This document shows, piece after piece, positions 7,145-13,817 of a stretch of 13,817 nucleotides of DNA. Origin of the DNA: a candidate division TA06 bacterium SM23_40. Its GTDB lineage: Bacteria; LJUI01; SM1-40. The stretch is from contig LJUI01000096.1 in assembly GCA_001303705.1 (NCBI GenBank), positions 1 to 13,817 of the forward strand, read 5' to 3'. The number at the start of each line of letters is the position of its first letter. The first letter of the stretch is position 1. The notes under the pieces are model-generated. The model had not been told where the DNA came from and ran no database searches. It worked only from the letters and a program-made list of their open reading frames with translations. The position numbers and the translations under genes are program-made.

Positions 7145-7984
7145 CTACTCCGTGCCGCCGGACTTCACACCACTCACTTTGACACTGACGACCGAGCTCG
7201 AGACTTCGCCCACGGCCTCGGGCGCCATTCCGGAACCTTCGATTACAGCCCTGCCTTGCGGATCAGCGAGCATGCAGTCGAGTGAGAACGCTGTCTCTTC
7301 GATCACCTCCACGTCCCGAAATCCCGCACTCTCAATCGTCGCCATGTAGGCATCCCTCATCATCGCTCCCGAGAGACATCCCACGTACCCCTCGATCGAG
7401 TTCCTTATGGATTCGGGGAGCTGCTTCAGCAAGACGAGATCTGCGACCATTATCCTACCGCCCGGTCTCAGCACTCTGAACACCTCTCTGAATACCCTCC
7501 CCTTGTCGGTCGAAAGGTTGATGACGCAGTTCGATATCACCACGTCTACGGAGTTGTCAGCCACGGGCAGATTCTCGATCTCCCCGAGCCTGAACTCCGC
7601 ATTTCGATACCCGGACGAGGCGGCGATCTTCCTCGCCTTCTCGATCATCTCTGGCGTCATGTCAACGCCTATGACCGTTCCGTTCTCCCCGACCTTGTTG
7701 GAGGCGAGGAAGCAGTCGAACCCAGCACCCGAACCGAGATCGAGGACGACCTCGCCCTCTCTGAGGGAGGCGAGCGCAACGGGATTGCCGCACCCCAGGC
7801 CCAGATTTGCTATCTCCGGAACGGTCTCCAACTCCTTCGCAGAGTATCCTATCTTCTTGCTGATGTCATGTGCAAGGCGAGGGCCTCCACAGCACGGGTC
7901 TCCGGACGCACAGCAACCGCTATCCTGCCTGGCGAACCTGGCGTACCCCTCCCTCACTGCCTTTTTGATCTCTTCTTTCTTCAT
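7145..7984 (-). CDS. arsM: Arsenite S-adenosylmethionine methyltransferase
   Basis: 279 residues. A class I methyltransferase fold with SAM motif VLDLGSGAGFD (80-90) and post-motifs GVDMTPEMIEKA and LRPGGRIMVAD. The three cysteines expected in ArsM for As(III) binding are present: C65 (LGLGCGNP), C153 (ISNCVINLS) and C203 (YVGCLSGAM). The N-terminal CCASGDPCC cluster (24-32) is common in this family and may help capture thiol-bound arsenic. The enzyme methylates arsenite in the cytoplasm to methylated and volatile species. No arsR, arsB/acr3 or arsC adjoins it. The HAO-family gene follows after 95 bp on the same strand, so a loose operon is possible. The ATG (7982-7984) has only a distant AGGA. 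Two inverted repeats and a candidate promoter lie upstream. Confidence 0.9.
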   Translation of the reverse strand: MKKEEIKKAVREGYARFARQDSGCCASGDPCCGGPRLAHDISKKIGYSAKELETVPEIANLGLGCGNPVALASLREGEVVLDLGSGAGFDCFLASNKVGENGTVIGVDMTPEMIEKARKIAASSGYRNAEFRLGEIENLPVADNSVDVVISNCVINLSTDKGRVFREVFRVLRPGGRIMVADLVLLKQLPESIRNSIEGYVGCLSGAMMRDAYMATIESAGFRDVEVIEETAFSLDCMLADPQGRAVIEGSGMAPEAVGEVSSSVVSVKVSGVKSGGTE

Positions 7985-8027
7985 GTCACGTTCGGTTCCT
8001 GCTTGTTCTGTATGCGCCAGCTTCCCG

Positions 8028-8040
8028 ATGGTACTACCAT
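8028..8040. promoter_or_regulatory. Perfect 13-bp palindrome upstream of arsM, possible operator
   Basis: ATGGTA-C-TACCAT is a perfect 6+1+6 inverted repeat, centred about 50 bp upstream of the arsM start and overlapping the candidate -10 box. It does not obviously match a known ArsR operator. Confidence 0.35.
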
Positions 8041-8063
8041 AGGTAACAGCCCGGATCAGTCAG
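8036..8063 (-). promoter_or_regulatory. Candidate arsM promoter
   Basis: On the minus strand CTGACT (8058-8063; 4/6 match) and TATGGT (8036-8041; 4/6 match) are 16 bp apart and read toward arsM, with the start codon about 45 bp beyond. Each element overlaps an inverted repeat: the -35-like box lies in the 8055-8085 repeat and the -10-like box overlaps the 8028-8040 palindrome. That arrangement suits a repressed promoter. Confidence 0.35.
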
Positions 8064-8085
8064 GAGTTCCGAGCACCTGACTGAT
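8055..8085. promoter_or_regulatory. 10-bp inverted repeat upstream of arsM
   Basis: ATCAGTCAGG (8055-8064) and CCTGACTGAT (8076-8085) pair perfectly around an 11-base spacer. There is no T-tract on either strand, so an intrinsic terminator is unlikely. It covers the candidate -35 box of arsM, so a protein-binding site is the better guess. An RNA hairpin at the end of the rimO transcript is the alternative. Confidence 0.4.
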
Positions 8086-8392
8086 GCGGTGACCGTCAGC
8101 GCGGGGCACCGGACAAAACCGATGGGGAGCGACGCCCCCCTCGATTCGTATACCGTACTCGCCCCTGCCAAATCCAGCAAAAAGTCGATCACCCGCCATC
8201 GAACCGAATCAGAAGAGCCCTCCCCAGTCCGTCCCCTCATCAAGAGAGCTCGTTCCGACTGGTCTCCTGGTTCACGCGGTACTGGTCCTCGACGAGAGGT
8301 CAGAGTGCCGGACGGAGAGGTCGACGACCGAACCACGAATGTGGCTCTCCCGATTGCATCCAGATAGTGGACACCAGGACCCGACACGAGAA
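8086..8392. other. Intergenic stretch without a supported gene
   Basis: About 300 bp between the arsM upstream region and the end of rimO. Open frames exist on both strands, but their products are rich in R, S, P and T and show no domain, membrane segment or good ribosome binding site. Short GC-rich palindromes such as GGTCG-A-CGACC near 8322 occur, but I see no tRNA or terminator. Confidence 0.45.
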
Positions 8393-9658
8393 TCACGGAT
8401 CCTGTTGCCGGGAGATCACCTCCCCCGCGAGATCGTAACCCAGCCCATCCGTGATCCGGGCCTGGCAGAACTCTCCCGGCATCGGCGCCGCACCGCGCAG
8501 GTATATCACTCCATCGATCTCCGGGGCATCTCCCGCCGTCCTTCCCACGGCGGAATATCCCCCGTGCCGATCATCCGCACCGCCTCCGAAATGCCTGTCC
8601 ACCAACACCTCAACCACTTTACCGACCTGAGATCGGGAGCGAACGAAAGCGATCTCCTGCTGGATACTCATGAGCCGGTCCCGACGTGCCTCTCTCACGT
8701 GCTCAGGGACTTGATCGGGGAGCGTCGCAGCCTCAGTCCCCTCCTGAGGGGAAAAGATGAATACTCCGAGGTGGTCGAACGTCAGCTCGCGAACCGCGCT
8801 GCAGAGGCCCTCGAATTCGCCCGGGCCCTCCCCAGGGTATCCGACCAGTACGCTCGTCCGCAACGTCAGTCCCGGGATAGCCGTCCGCAGCCCGGCTATC
8901 ATGTCTGATATCTCGCTTCCTCCCCGCGCTCTCTGCATCGAGCGCAACAACTGAGTCGAGAAATGCTGGACAGGAAGATCGAGGTACTTCACCACCTTCT
9001 CCTCTTCCCGGACGACGTCGATCATGTCCTGCGTCAGGTGGTCGGGGTGGCAATACAGGAGCCGGATCCAGTGAATGCCATCGACATCAGCGAGACGCGT
9101 CAGCAGGTCGCCGAGCAGCGATATGCCCGACAGATCGACGCCGTAGCAGGTCGTATCCTCAGCCACCAGGATAAGCTCACGGACTCCGACCTCCGCCAGC
9201 CCGCGAGCCTCGTCCACCAGCAGATCGAGCGGCTTGCTGCAGTATGGCCCTCGAAGCTGCGGAATGATACAGAAGCTACATCGGTGATCACATCCCTCTG
9301 CGATCTTCAGATAGGCCGAATGCGGAAAGGTCACGAGGTGCCGTCCGACCGATGAGCCCCACCAGCGAGATGCACCCGGGCTCCTGAGCCGGCTCACCCT
9401 CTTCCCCGCTTGGGCAAGACATCCCGCGACGACGATCCGAAGCTCAGGCCGCTCCTGCTTGAGCCGGGCCAGCCCGTCAAGAACCTCCCGCGACTCCGCC
9501 ACTGCTTCATCGGTGAACGCACATGTATTGACAAGGATGAGCTCTGCATCATCTTGCTCTGAGACGAGACGGTGATTCCGTCGCACAAGCCGTGCCAACA
9601 TCATCTCGGTATCCACCAGATTCTTGGGACACCCGAGACTGATGACGTGGATGTTCAT
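8393..9658 (-). CDS. rimO: Ribosomal protein S12 methylthiotransferase RimO
   Basis: 421 residues in the RimO order: an N-terminal UPF0004 domain with C10 (SLGCPKNLVD), C46 (VNTCAF) and C80 (AGCLAQ) binding the auxiliary [4Fe-4S] cluster; a radical SAM core with CDHRCSFC (C123, C127, C130) and AEDTTCYG; and a C-terminal TRAM domain (about 350-415). SLGCPKNLVD, YLKIAEGCD and LPVQH separate RimO from MiaB. It adds a methylthio group to an aspartate of ribosomal protein S12. It starts 18 bp after lolA, although no clear ribosome binding site precedes the ATG. The stretch between GCLAQ and the radical SAM motif (84-112) is shorter than usual and diverged; LVGLIG appears there in another frame, so a compensated pair of indels is possible. 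All cluster cysteines are intact. Confidence 0.88.
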   Translation of the reverse strand: MNIHVISLGCPKNLVDTEMMLARLVRRNHRLVSEQDDAELILVNTCAFTDEAVAESREVLDGLARLKQERPELRIVVAGCLAQAGKRVSRLRSPGASRWWGSSVGRHLVTFPHSAYLKIAEGCDHRCSFCIIPQLRGPYCSKPLDLLVDEARGLAEVGVRELILVAEDTTCYGVDLSGISLLGDLLTRLADVDGIHWIRLLYCHPDHLTQDMIDVVREEEKVVKYLDLPVQHFSTQLLRSMQRARGGSEISDMIAGLRTAIPGLTLRTSVLVGYPGEGPGEFEGLCSAVRELTFDHLGVFIFSPQEGTEAATLPDQVPEHVREARRDRLMSIQQEIAFVRSRSQVGKVVEVLVDRHFGGGADDRHGGYSAVGRTAGDAPEIDGVIYLRGAAPMPGEFCQARITDGLGYDLAGEVISRQQDP

Positions 9659-9676
9659 GGGAGGGGTCTCGGTGGG

Positions 9677-10390
9677 CTACTGCACATCGAACGTTTCGAC
9701 GCCAGCGGGGGGAACGAAGTGAAAGAGAGAATCGGGCAGTGAGGTCTTCCTCCAGCCGTGTCCGAAGTCAAACGTTGTGAGCGTCCCGGCGCCGGTGTCG
9801 ATCTCCAGGCGCATCACGTGCCACGTAGAGCGATCGATCGAAAGAATGAGTTTGCTGACATATGGGTTGACGTCGAGCGGCGTGAGCTCGAGGACGATGA
9901 GAGGTGCCTCGGCTTCACTCCCCGCCTCAGCCGCACCGCCGCTGGCGGCTGCGCCCTCCTCCGCTTCGCCCACGAGGCGGAATCGGTAAGCAATCTCAGA
10001 GTCACCGAAGAGTATGGCTGCCGGCTGGAAGCTCCGCTCAACATCTCCCAGTACACGCCTCAGCACCTGTTCGTGTTCTGGTGTGTAGATCCAGAGCGTA
10101 TCGCCATCGGTGATGATGAGCTGCTCCTGGGGCTTCTCCACTTCCATCCGCATCCTCCCGGGCTTCTTGATGAAGACCCTTCCATGCGAGCGCTGCTCAG
10201 TATCGAATTCGACGTATCGGACCGTCTGGACGAATTCGGCCTCCAGGGCATGGTGCCGCCCGTACTGCAACTGCAGCTCCTCCAACACCGCCTCCGGCGT
10301 GAGCCCACCCGATCCTCCGTCCGCGGCACTGCTCACCGCCAGGCACGCAATCACGGCGGATGCGAGAGCCTTCCTCAGATCGCTGGCCAT
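9677..10390 (-). CDS. lolA: Outer-membrane lipoprotein carrier protein LolA
   Basis: 237 residues. A signal peptide (about 1-23, ending AVSSA|ADG) directs export to the periplasm. The LolA/LolB fold is recognisable from ALEAEFVQTVRYVEFDTEQ, the conserved GRVFIKKPGRMRMEVEKP (75-92), DGDTLWIYTPEHEQVL (99-114) and a C-terminal half with LELTPLD and GTLTTFDF. LolA carries lipoproteins from the LolCDE exporter to the outer membrane. An Ala/Glu/Gly-rich insert (about 146-162) breaks the fold between strands and is probably a surface loop. The gene sits between ftsK and rimO, on the same strand. An AAAGG lies just upstream of the ATG. It is the best evidence here for a Gram-negative envelope. Confidence 0.85.
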   Translation of the reverse strand: MASDLRKALASAVIACLAVSSAADGGSGGLTPEAVLEELQLQYGRHHALEAEFVQTVRYVEFDTEQRSHGRVFIKKPGRMRMEVEKPQEQLIITDGDTLWIYTPEHEQVLRRVLGDVERSFQPAAILFGDSEIAYRFRLVGEAEEGAAASGGAAEAGSEAEAPLIVLELTPLDVNPYVSKLILSIDRSTWHVMRLEIDTGAGTLTTFDFGHGWRKTSLPDSLFHFVPPAGVETFDVQ

Positions 10391-10602
10391 AATACCTTTC
10401 GGTCAGGTTTAGATTCTGCCTGCATGTGATTGGCTAGCAGCAGCTTATTTTTCAGCAGTCTGTCGTCTGCCCCGGGCCAAGGGGCGCAGCGCGAGCGCGC
10501 GAAAGAGAAACGCTGCCGAGGCCAGGTTCCTGTGCGGGCTGGAACGGGACTGCAGGGGGGAGCTCCGGGCGGAATTCTATCGAGCTCTGTACGCTGGCGT
10601 GC

Positions 10603-12072
10603 TCACAACTCCTCGGCCTCCAGAACCTCTTCTCCGATGAGCACCTCCCGCGCCTTGCTTCCCTCGTACGGGCCTACAACGCCGGCCGCCTCCAGCTGAT
10701 CCATGAGCCGCCCTGCTCTCGCGTACCCCACCTTAAGACGGCGCTGCAGGAACGAGACCGATCCCAGCTGATGATGGATCACGAGCCGCCTGGCCTCCCC
10801 GAACAACTCATCGGGCTGATCCAGCTCAAGAGATTCCTCTTCTTCCGACTTCGAGACGATCTCCTCTTCCATCGCGCTCACAACGGGAAGAGTCCTCAGG
10901 AACCTGACGATCGACTGAGTCTCTTCGCTCGAGACGAAGGCTCCGTGTATGCGCACCGGCTCGGGCGACCCCGGGGCAAGGAAAAGCATGTCTCCCTGGC
11001 CGAGGAGCTTCTCGGCCCCGTTCATGTCCAGAATGGTACGCGAGTCTGTCTTCGACGCAACCTGGAACGCAATCCGAGAGGGGAAGTTCGCCTTGATCAC
11101 ACCAGTCAGGACGTCGACCGAAGGACGCTGCGTGGCAAGGAGAAGATGGATCCCGACAGCTCGGGACATGTGGGCGAGTCGGCCGAGATGTTTCTCGATC
11201 TCTGTCGGCATCGTCAGCATGAGATCGGAAAGCTCATCGATGACGATGACGATGTACGGCATCGGCCTCTCATCCGGCTCGAGGTTCGCGTTGTGGCTCT
11301 GGATGTCCCTCACGCCATCGGCCGCGAGATGTCGATAGCGTCTCTCCATCCAGTTGACGACAGTCGCGAGGGCCTTCGCCCCCTCACTCGCCTCGGTCAC
11401 TACAGGCATTACCAGGTGGGGTATGCCGTCGTACAGAGTAAGCTCGAGCCGCTTCGGATCGATGAGGAGAAACCTGACTTCGAACGGTGTAGCGCGAAAA
11501 AGTATGCTTGTCACGATCACGTTTATGCAGACACTCTTCCCGGATCCGGTCGCCCCGGCGACCAGAAGATGCGGCATGCGGGAGAGATCGGCGACATAGG
11601 GAGTTCCGGCGATATCGAGTCCCAGCGGGACGGCGAGCTTCGACTCGTTCTGCAGATACGCCTCTGCCGCGAGGACTTCTTTGAGATAGACTGGACTGCG
11701 CCGGCGATTGGGAATCTCGATCCCCACAACGGCCTTTCCCGGAACGGGGGCGACGACACGGATTCGCGGTGCACGCATCGCCAGGGCGAGGTCGTCGGCG
11801 AGGTTCGCGACACGGTTCACCTTCACCCCTGCCGCCGGTTCGAACTCATATCGGGTGATGACCGGGCCGGCCGCTACGTGAACCACGCTGCCATGAACGC
11901 CGAAGTCGGCGAGTTTACCCTCGACGGCATCAGCATTCTTCTCCAGCTCTTCTCTGGTCTGCCTCGTGTCGACCTTGAGCGGATCCTTGAGGAAAGAGAG
12001 GAATTCGCTCTGGTACTTGCTGTCCGTGCCGTAAGCCACAGGAGCAGCAACTTCCGGCTCGTGCTCGACCAC
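10603..12072 (-). CDS. ftsK: DNA translocase FtsK, C-terminal motor fragment
   Basis: This frame carries the whole cytoplasmic motor. The alpha part includes VVHVAAGPVITRYEFEPAAG; the RecA-like ATPase has Walker A GATGSGKSV (about 173-181 from the GTG) and Walker B IVIVIDELSDLM, followed by ATQRPSVDVLTGVIKANFP; the C-terminal gamma winged helix (about the last 65 residues, GSVSFLQRRLKVGYARAG) reads KOPS sites. FtsK pumps DNA at the septum to resolve chromosome dimers with XerCD. The frame is separated from its membrane domain by a 32-bp tandem duplication, so no ordinary start exists. I give the GTG at 12070-12072, which follows the upstream TAG by two bases and could allow reinitiation. Minus-strand frames reaching 12450 are out-of-frame run-on. 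One duplicated copy removed gives a single 762-aa FtsK. Confidence 0.8.
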   Translation of the reverse strand: MVEHEPEVAAPVAYGTDSKYQSEFLSFLKDPLKVDTRQTREELEKNADAVEGKLADFGVHGSVVHVAAGPVITRYEFEPAAGVKVNRVANLADDLALAMRAPRIRVVAPVPGKAVVGIEIPNRRRSPVYLKEVLAAEAYLQNESKLAVPLGLDIAGTPYVADLSRMPHLLVAGATGSGKSVCINVIVTSILFRATPFEVRFLLIDPKRLELTLYDGIPHLVMPVVTEASEGAKALATVVNWMERRYRHLAADGVRDIQSHNANLEPDERPMPYIVIVIDELSDLMLTMPTEIEKHLGRLAHMSRAVGIHLLLATQRPSVDVLTGVIKANFPSRIAFQVASKTDSRTILDMNGAEKLLGQGDMLFLAPGSPEPVRIHGAFVSSEETQSIVRFLRTLPVVSAMEEEIVSKSEEEESLELDQPDELFGEARRLVIHHQLGSVSFLQRRLKVGYARAGRLMDQLEAAGVVGPYEGSKAREVLIGEEVLEAEEL

Positions 12073-12124
12073 CTCTACTGAGGCGGCAGAGCGTGCTCGA
12101 CCACCTCTACTGAGGCGGCAGGGC
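12061..12124. repeat. 32-bp imperfect tandem duplication inside ftsK
   Basis: Copy 1 is 12061-12092 and copy 2 is 12093-12124. They differ at one base (A at 12090, G at 12122); the exact shared core is 30 bp (12060-12089 and 12092-12121). Because 32 is not a multiple of three, the second copy shifts the frame. The peptide AASVEVVEH is encoded at the end of the N-terminal frame and again at the start of the C-terminal frame. Confidence 0.95.
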
Positions 12125-12923
12125 GATCGGCTACCGGAGGCGCGGCGATCGAGCGAGCCTGTGATCGCGGCGGCTCGGGAGCGCTCTTCTTCGCCCGGGA
12201 TGGAATACGCTCTCTCTCCTTCAACCTCCGCCGCCGATGGCGCACCGGCCGCAGCGAGATCTTCTCTCCAAATAGATGGCCCATGGAGACCGCTCGCGAT
12301 GCGAGACCCCCTCCGACGCCCCTCATCCTCACTTCCAATATGACGAGAATCGCCATGAGCACGAGCCCGCCAAAGAGGACGTGTGCTCCGATCCGGCCGA
12401 GATATCGAATCGCCAGATCGGCGACATACCCTCCCACAAGCCCACCCCATAGTAGTTTCGTCTCAACGGCCAACCCCGTAGGGAGCGATACAGAGGTGCA
12501 GAACCAGAGCGCAAGGAGCACCAGCCAGAACGTCCCCACCATGGCCACCTCACTGCCTCGGTTGCCGACCAGGCTCACCGCCCACAGCAAGAAGACCAGT
12601 GGAAAGAGGTACCCCCCCCTACCGAGTAAGAGGGCGATCCAGTGGGCCATGTATGCGCCAACCACCCCGGCCACATTAGAGACCGAGCCCGGCGCATCTC
12701 CCAGCTGACCATAGTCCGCGGGGGAATAGGAGGCGATGCTCAGAAGGATAAGTGTGCCGAGAAGGAGAAGTGACATCCCCAGCAGCACCTGTCGCCGACG
12801 CTCACTGAGACGCGATACAACCCTGCCCAGTACGACGCCGAAGAAGACGAGCCCCGCCACGAGGAGAGTGATGGCAACTATTTTGACGATCATGAGGAGA
12901 AGCCAACGCAAGGTCTCTGGCAC
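12075..12923 (-). CDS. ftsK: DNA translocase FtsK, N-terminal membrane fragment
   Basis: 282 residues holding the septal membrane anchor. Hydrophobic segments lie near 8-33, 46-66, 85-100, 105-120, 128-147 and 180-197, followed by a basic, proline-rich linker (RHRRRRLKERERIPSRAKKS, 228-247). FtsK_4TM domains usually have four segments; an extra N-terminal one appears present. The frame ends at a TAG (12075-12077) created by the 32-bp duplication, right after AASVEVVEH; without it the frame would continue into EPEVAAPV and the motor. The start is GTG at 12921-12923 with GGGAGG about eight bases upstream. comB lies upstream, ending 78 bp before. If translated as is, this product would be an anchor without an ATPase. 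Confidence 0.8.
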   Translation of the reverse strand: MPETLRWLLLMIVKIVAITLLVAGLVFFGVVLGRVVSRLSERRRQVLLGMSLLLLGTLILLSIASYSPADYGQLGDAPGSVSNVAGVVGAYMAHWIALLLGRGGYLFPLVFLLWAVSLVGNRGSEVAMVGTFWLVLLALWFCTSVSLPTGLAVETKLLWGGLVGGYVADLAIRYLGRIGAHVLFGGLVLMAILVILEVRMRGVGGGLASRAVSMGHLFGEKISLRPVRHRRRRLKERERIPSRAKKSAPEPPRSQARSIAAPPVADRPAASVEVVEHALPPQ

Positions 12924-13001
12924 TGTCCGGCCCTCCCGTGCCTCGGCTGGCTCTCACCACCCTGAGTGTCGCAATGCCTTCAGTATCTGCTCAATGGGCG
13001 C

Positions 13002-13727
13002 TCACACACCGACGATGCGCCCCTCTTTGAACATCGGAACGACGGGGATCGAATCGATCTTGGCTGCGATTTCGATATCCTCAACGAACCCGAGGCGTGC
13101 AAGGTTGCGCCCGGCCTCAGACCCCTCAACTGCTGCCGGGATACGACGAGCGTACTTCTTGTACAGCACCTGCGCGGCAGCAGCGCCATCGTTCAACTCC
13201 ACCCCACCCTCCAGCGCCTCTGTCAGGCTCGCCACAAACATTCCGGCACATACGGCGTCCTCAAGTGCAAAGCATCCCGATCTTCCGGCACAGACAAATG
13301 AGACATCGCCCGTCGGTCTGAGAATGACGTCCAGAATACTCCGGAAGTTCACAAACGAGCCAATCAGGACATCGCGTACGGACTCGACACTTGTGATGGC
13401 CGAGGTACCGTTTGTCGTGGAGAGAATGAGTGTTCTCCCCCCTACTCGATTCCTGGTATACTCAAGAGGTGAGTTGCCAAGATGGAATCCTTCCATACGT
13501 TGACAGTCCCGCTCTCCACAGAGAAGGGTGACACTCTTGTCGAGCGTAGCGCCCAGCTCCAGCGCGGCCTCGACACTCCTGGCCGGTATCACCTCTTTGC
13601 ACCCGTTGCTGAGCGCCATAGCGATCGTGGTGCTCGTCCGTAGCACATCGATGATGACCGCGGTGCGATCCTTGACTGCATCTTCATCACACTCATCGGG
13701 AGTGAAGTGAACGTCGATAGTTCTCAT
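13002..13727 (-). CDS. comB: 2-phosphosulfolactate phosphatase (ComB) family
   Basis: 241 residues, the usual length. Family motifs are AVIIDVLRTSTTIAMAL (23-39), NGCKEVIP, GERDCQRMEGFHLGNSPLEY (71-90), LSTTNGTSAI (102-111) and VCAGRSGCFALEDAVCAG (145-162). ComB hydrolyses 2-phosphosulfolactate to sulfolactate, a step of methanogen coenzyme M synthesis; many bacteria keep ComB homologues without making coenzyme M, so the substrate here is uncertain. The ATG at 13725-13727 fits the family start and follows GGGGAGGA by about ten bases; two further in-frame ATGs upstream (13754 and 13784) would add 9 or 19 residues of unconserved sequence. The gene precedes ftsK on the same strand. Confidence 0.85.
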   Translation of the reverse strand: MRTIDVHFTPDECDEDAVKDRTAVIIDVLRTSTTIAMALSNGCKEVIPARSVEAALELGATLDKSVTLLCGERDCQRMEGFHLGNSPLEYTRNRVGGRTLILSTTNGTSAITSVESVRDVLIGSFVNFRSILDVILRPTGDVSFVCAGRSGCFALEDAVCAGMFVASLTEALEGGVELNDGAAAAQVLYKKYARRIPAAVEGSEAGRNLARLGFVEDIEIAAKIDSIPVVPMFKEGRIVGV

Positions 13728-13817
13728 CCCGGTATTGTCCTCCCCTGACGACATGCCATCGCGGCGCCCCCCCGGTGCGACCATCCCATTCCTGCAGGAG
13801 GCGTAGTGCGCTTCCTC
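13728..13817 (-). other. Right-edge segment, possibly the 3' end of an upstream gene
   Basis: Ninety bases remain. One minus-strand frame is open from the edge and closes with a TGA at 13724-13726 that overlaps the comB ATG as ATGA, the pattern of coupled genes. The other two minus-strand frames are also open here. With about 30 codons I recognise nothing and cannot say which, if any, is coding. Confidence 0.25.

Noticed and set aside
8034-8396. Minus-strand frame of 120 codons starting with a GTG that overlaps the rimO stop
   Set aside because: The overlap looks like coupling, but the product is rich in S, R, T and P without domains and runs across the two inverted repeats upstream of arsM.
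10469-10485. GCCCC/GGGGC hairpin between ftsK and lolA as a terminator
   Set aside because: Only 5 bp of stem and no T-tract in the direction of transcription.
10771-12081. Long open frame of 436 codons on the plus strand
   Set aside because: It is antisense to the conserved FtsK motor; its product is rich in R, D and H with no recognisable domain.

Overview
The window is about 13.8 kb of moderately GC-rich bacterial DNA. It reads as chromosomal backbone with some accessory genes. A LolA homologue implies a Gram-negative-type envelope, and an eight-heme periplasmic cytochrome implies a respiratory, probably anaerobic or microaerophilic, lifestyle. The order comB-ftsK-lolA-rimO would suit an uncultivated Gram-negative phylum, but I cannot place the organism from sequence alone. 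I see no CRISPR array, rRNA, tRNA, transposase or phage gene. Almost all genes are on the minus strand.

Layout, left to right. (1) 1-1607 (minus): a CPA2-type cation/proton antiporter followed by a PTS IIA (PtsN/fructose-type) protein cut by the left edge, a likely ion-homeostasis operon. (2) 2011-3089 (minus): a radical SAM/SPASM protein broken by a one-base frameshift before its last SPASM cysteines. (3) 3233-3694: two opposed candidate promoters, then a short plus-strand reading frame that also looks frameshifted. (4) 3695-4417 (plus): a small membrane protein with a C-terminal TrkA-C domain, ending before a strong stem-loop. (5) 4532-7984 (minus): arsM (arsenite methyltransferase), then an octaheme HAO-family cytochrome c, then a DUF438/hemerythrin/PAS sensor-like protein. 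This is the most unusual neighbourhood. (6) 8028-8085: two inverted repeats overlapping a candidate arsM promoter. (7) 8393-13727 (minus): comB, ftsK, lolA and rimO, a housekeeping block.

The clearest unexpected observation is in ftsK. A 32-bp imperfect tandem duplication (12061-12092 and 12093-12124, 31/32 identical) lies in the linker between the membrane anchor and the motor. It shifts the frame, so the gene is split into an N-terminal membrane fragment and a C-terminal ATPase fragment. Removing one copy restores a single frame of 762 residues. The premature TAG is followed two bases later by a GTG in the motor frame, so reinitiation is conceivable. The radical SAM gene and the short plus-strand frame also look frameshifted, and rimO has an abnormally short, divergent linker. 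The window may therefore carry a sequencing-error load or genuine gene decay, and this should be settled before any biology is built on the broken genes.

The genes worth following functionally are the HAO-family cytochrome with its hemerythrin/PAS neighbour (nitrogen-oxide or hydroxylamine chemistry next to a candidate diiron/PAS sensor) and the arsM promoter architecture.
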